Assembly (NCBI RefSeq): GCF_001458335.1
Contig: NZ_CYTO01000009.1
Coordinates: 444,385-508,384, forward strand
Direction: 5' to 3'
Source of the DNA: Cognatishimia activa
GTDB lineage: Bacteria > Pseudomonadota > Alphaproteobacteria > Rhodobacterales > Rhodobacteraceae
DNA length: 64,000 nt
The notes under the pieces were generated by a model. It did not search any database and was not told the DNA's origin. It was given only the letters and a program-made list of their open reading frames with translations. This document shows, in pieces, positions 61,533 through 64,000 of this stretch. The translations under genes and the position numbers were made by a program. How positions within the stretch are numbered: the stretch's first letter is position 1; every line of letters begins with the position of its first letter.

Positions 61533-62870
61533 TTAAAGCAATGCGTCTTTGTCCAAGCCAAGCTTCACGATTTTTTCATTCAAAGTCCGTCGCCCAATGC
61601 CAAGTGCCTCGGCTGCTGCGTCCATGCGGCCTTCGTGAGACCGGACCGCTTTGGCAATCAACTCCCGCTCTAGTGCGGCCACGGCTTCGCGAAGCGTGGC
61701 GGGGAGGTCATCCATCTGTGAGCCACCAGAAATCGATTGGGCCAAAGACCCTGCGCCGCGACGGGCAGACAACACCCGGCGCTCACAGACATGACGCAGT
61801 TCGCGCACATTGCCGGGCCAGTTATGGGCGAGCATCGCCGTCAGGTCTTCGGGCAGGATTTCTGGTGCTTCGATTTCATAAATACGTGCATATTCCGCCA
61901 AGAAATGCGCGGCCAATATGGTCAGGTCATCCGGGCGTTGACGCAAAGGCGGCACGGTTATGGTGACCGTATTGATGCGGAACAGCAGGTCTTGGCGGAG
62001 GCGTCCGTCGGTGACGGAAGCGCTGACATCTTGGTTGGTGGCCGAAAGCACGCGGAAGTCCACGGGGATTGGCGTGCTTGCGCCTATGGGCAGGACTTCT
62101 TTGTCTTCAATGACGCGCAGCAATTTTGCTTGCACTTCGAGGGGGCAGGCACAGATCTCATCTAAAAATAACGTGCCGCCTGACGCAGCCACAAGGCGCC
62201 CTTTGTTCTGACCTTCCACGCCAAACATCTCGCTTTCAAAACGGTCCGAGGAAAGCGCGGCGCAATTGACCGCGAGGAAGGGCGCATCGGGCCGTTTGCC
62301 AAGATCGTGCAGCGCACGGGCAACGAGTTCTTTGCCTGTGCCCGTTTCTCCTTCGACCAAAATCGCCACGTCGGTTTCCGCGAAATCAAGGATGTCTCTG
62401 CGCAGATTGGCGACGTCTTCGGTCTCGCCAAGCAAAATTCGGTCGAGACCGGACAGACGATAGAGGCGCTCTTTTAGCCTTTCATTGCTGAGACGCATGC
62501 GGGACTGTTCTGCTGCGTGGCGCAGGGCTGTCAGCAAACGACGTGGCTCATATGGCTTTTCCAGGAAACTGTACGCGCCGTTTTGCATGGCTTCCACTGC
62601 CATAGGGATATCGCCATGGGCACTGATAAGAACCACCGGAGGTGCTTCTGCATCCAGACTGGCGAGCAGTTCCAGCCCGGACATGCCCGGCATGCGCACA
62701 TCAGACAGGATCACATCTGGCACGGACCCTTTCAGGTGATCAGCCACTTTGGAAGCGCGGGAAAGCGCCTCCACCTGCCACTCGGCAGCTTCCAAGAGAT
62801 CCACCAAGGATTGACGCATGCCTGTGTCGTCATCAATGACCAAAATGCGGAATGGGGAAGGGTCGCTCAT
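61533..62870 (-). CDS. dctD: DctD-type response regulator without a GAFTGA loop
   Basis: 445 residues. Receiver with D57; AAA+ domain with Walker A GETGTGKE (174-181), Walker B GGTLFLDEIC (231-240), the sensor region NWPGNVRELRHV; and a C-terminal Fis-type helix-turn-helix (about 400-440). In sigma-54 activators the segment FG-x-x-x-GAFTGA-x(8-10)-G-x(3)-A occurs before Walker B; here it is FGVEGQNKGRLVAASGG, so the GAFTGA loop is deleted. It therefore probably does not contact sigma-54, like Rhodobacter capsulatus NtrC. It overlaps nothing; dctB ends 3 bases upstream. Confidence 0.9.
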   Translation of the reverse strand: MSDPSPFRILVIDDDTGMRQSLVDLLEAAEWQVEALSRASKVADHLKGSVPDVILSDVRMPGMSGLELLASLDAEAPPVVLISAHGDIPMAVEAMQNGAYSFLEKPYEPRRLLTALRHAAEQSRMRLSNERLKERLYRLSGLDRILLGETEDVANLRRDILDFAETDVAILVEGETGTGKELVARALHDLGKRPDAPFLAVNCAALSSDRFESEMFGVEGQNKGRLVAASGGTLFLDEICACPLEVQAKLLRVIEDKEVLPIGASTPIPVDFRVLSATNQDVSASVTDGRLRQDLLFRINTVTITVPPLRQRPDDLTILAAHFLAEYARIYEIEAPEILPEDLTAMLAHNWPGNVRELRHVCERRVLSARRGAGSLAQSISGGSQMDDLPATLREAVAALERELIAKAVRSHEGRMDAAAEALGIGRRTLNEKIVKLGLDKDALL

Positions 62871-62873
62871 CGA

Positions 62874-64000
62874 TCAAGTCTCGCTCAAAGCTATGGGCAG
62901 GGTCACGCGGAACACCGCGCCGCCCCGTTGGGCATTGCGCGCGGTCATTTGGCCACCGTGATCGTTTACGATACTGGCAGAGATCGCAAGGCCAAGCCCC
63001 ATGCCTTGGCCGCTCTCGCGGCTTGTGACAAAGGGCTCCTGCAGGTCGGCCAGCGTGGCTTCCCCCAAACCATGGCCTGTGTCGCGGATTTCAAACCAAG
63101 CAGCGCCATCAGAGTGATCCAGCGTGACAGATAAGGCCCGCGCGTCGCTGTCTTCCATGGCGTCAATCGCGTTGCGCAGGAGGTTCGTCATCACCTGCTC
63201 TAAACGCAAACGGTTGCCGCGGACGGTGACCGAGGTTTTAGGTATCGTCAGGTCCACTTGGACTTCGCGGGTGGTGATATTTGGTTCCACCAATGCCAGT
63301 GCTGCACGCATGGCAGCGCAAAGGTCCACGTCTTGAAACGGGTCGTCTTCGCTGCGGGCAAAGAACTTGAGCTGACGGGTGATACCTTCCATCCGGTCCA
63401 CAAGACCGCCAATCTTGCCCGTGAACCGCGTGTCTGCTTTGGTACCGATTTCAGCGGCCGCCACATGATTGCGCATTGCGGCAATGGGTTGGCCCAGTTC
63501 ATGGGTCACGGAGGCCGCCAGTTGCCCGAGCGCCGCCAAGCGGCTGGCCTGTTCCAGCTCCTTTTGCGTGCGCTGCAATCTGCGTTCCGCTGTCCGACGC
63601 TCATCGATTTCCACCGCCAAACGTTCATTGGCACTACGCAAAATCGCTTCTTCTTTCTCTGAACGGGCGAGCGCGCGGGCCACGCGCCGGGCGCGTTGCA
63701 CTTGGGCGGCGATCAATAGCGCCCCAGCCAGAAGAACGATGAGCGCGGCAACCAGCCAACTGCGCGCAATCGCCTGATCGTCACTTGCGAAATAGTGCAA
63801 TGTCCAGCCATGCGGCAGATCGTTCGCACGCAAGTAAATGCGTTCGACCCCTGCGACTTCAGCCTTTTGGTCGTTGAGTTGTTTCCAATCTAACGGGGCA
63901 AGCGGCTGGCCAGTGAATTGGCGCGCCTGTTGGATGGTTGCACGCTGTTGATCTGAAAGAGGGCCAAGGGTGCGGTATCGCCATTCAGGCTGAGACGACA
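62874..64000 (-). CDS. dctB: DctB-type sensor histidine kinase, C-terminal part (runs off right edge)
   Basis: The frame is open to the window end, so the start lies outside; 375 codons are present. The visible part begins in the periplasmic sensor domain (SSQPEWRYRTLGPLSDQQ, QPLAPLDWKQ, HGWTLHYF), followed by a membrane helix (SWLVAALIVLLAGALLIAAQV), a coiled coil, and the kinase: H-box VTHELGQPIAAMRNH, N-box TNLLRNAIDAME, G1 DTGHGLGE, G2 GQGMGLGLAIS. It would phosphorylate DctD (4 bases downstream) in response to organic acids and control the TRAP operon. Confidence 0.92.
   Translation of the reverse strand, partial: SSQPEWRYRTLGPLSDQQRATIQQARQFTGQPLAPLDWKQLNDQKAEVAGVERIYLRANDLPHGWTLHYFASDDQAIARSWLVAALIVLLAGALLIAAQVQRARRVARALARSEKEEAILRSANERLAVEIDERRTAERRLQRTQKELEQASRLAALGQLAASVTHELGQPIAAMRNHVAAAEIGTKADTRFTGKIGGLVDRMEGITRQLKFFARSEDDPFQDVDLCAAMRAALALVEPNITTREVQVDLTIPKTSVTVRGNRLRLEQVMTNLLRNAIDAMEDSDARALSVTLDHSDGAAWFEIRDTGHGLGEATLADLQEPFVTSRESGQGMGLGLAISASIVNDHGGQMTARNAQRGGAVFRVTLPIALSET

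Noticed and set aside
1-64000. CRISPR arrays, insertion sequences, rRNA genes, plasmid or phage functions
   Set aside because: No regularly spaced repeats, transposase-like proteins, or rRNA sequences were seen anywhere in the window.

Overview
The window reads as a chromosomal segment of a marine alphaproteobacterium of the Roseobacter group (Rhodobacteraceae). This is inferred from gene content, protein sequences and codon use: an inositol locus with paired Gfo/Idh/MocA oxidoreductases, a complete C-P lyase set, many substrate-binding transporters, TRAP transporter genes, and an arsO-like/ACR3-like pair. I see no insertion sequence, integrase, phage gene or CRISPR array. Base composition looks even throughout.

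Layout. 1-9.5 kb: myo-inositol catabolism (iolC partial, iolD, a Gfo/Idh/MocA oxidoreductase, iolE, a second oxidoreductase) with a LacI-type repressor and a CUT2-type ABC importer. Two near-identical palindromes in the two divergent promoter regions look like the repressor's operators. 9.6-21.3 kb: phosphonate uptake and C-P lyase (phnCDEE, a hexapeptide acyltransferase, phnF, phnGHIJKLNM), with a Pho box before phnC. 21.3-27.7 kb: an AEC transporter, then a housekeeping run on the minus strand (SPOR lipoprotein, D,D-carboxypeptidase, tmk, holB, tatD, MBL-fold hydrolase). 27.9 kb: tRNA-Ser(UGA).

28.1-44.1 kb is a nitrogen-scavenging region and the most interesting part. A guanidine-I (ykkC) riboswitch leads an operon of a NitT/TauT-type ABC importer, a ureohydrolase with the features of nickel-dependent guanidine hydrolase (GdmH), a protein starting with 21 histidines in 39 residues, and a 50-residue His-containing membrane peptide. 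Converging on it is urtABCDE-fmdA-fmdB (urea or short-chain amide importer plus formamidase). Divergent from urtA lies a two-component system whose sensor fuses an NCS1-type permease to a hybrid histidine kinase. A perfect 10-2-10 inverted repeat sits between them. Together these genes could import and hydrolyse guanidine, urea and formamide for nitrogen.

44.2-64 kb is mixed: a methyltransferase-like gene and a GT61 glycosyltransferase, a solitary pxpA, a COG0523 GTPase whose CxCC metal motif has become SVSS, an ACR3-like transporter with an ArsO-like flavoprotein, an assimilatory sulfite/nitrite reductase pair, an FAD-linked oxidase, tRNA-Gly(UCC), a CMD-family protein, a TRAP transporter (DctPQM type), a ZIP metal transporter preceded by an Irr-type (ICE) palindrome, and dctD/dctB. 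DctD lacks the GAFTGA loop. The dctB gene runs off the right edge.

A recurring feature is a strong hairpin immediately after each of the five periplasmic binding-protein genes, which would favour excess binding protein over membrane subunits.
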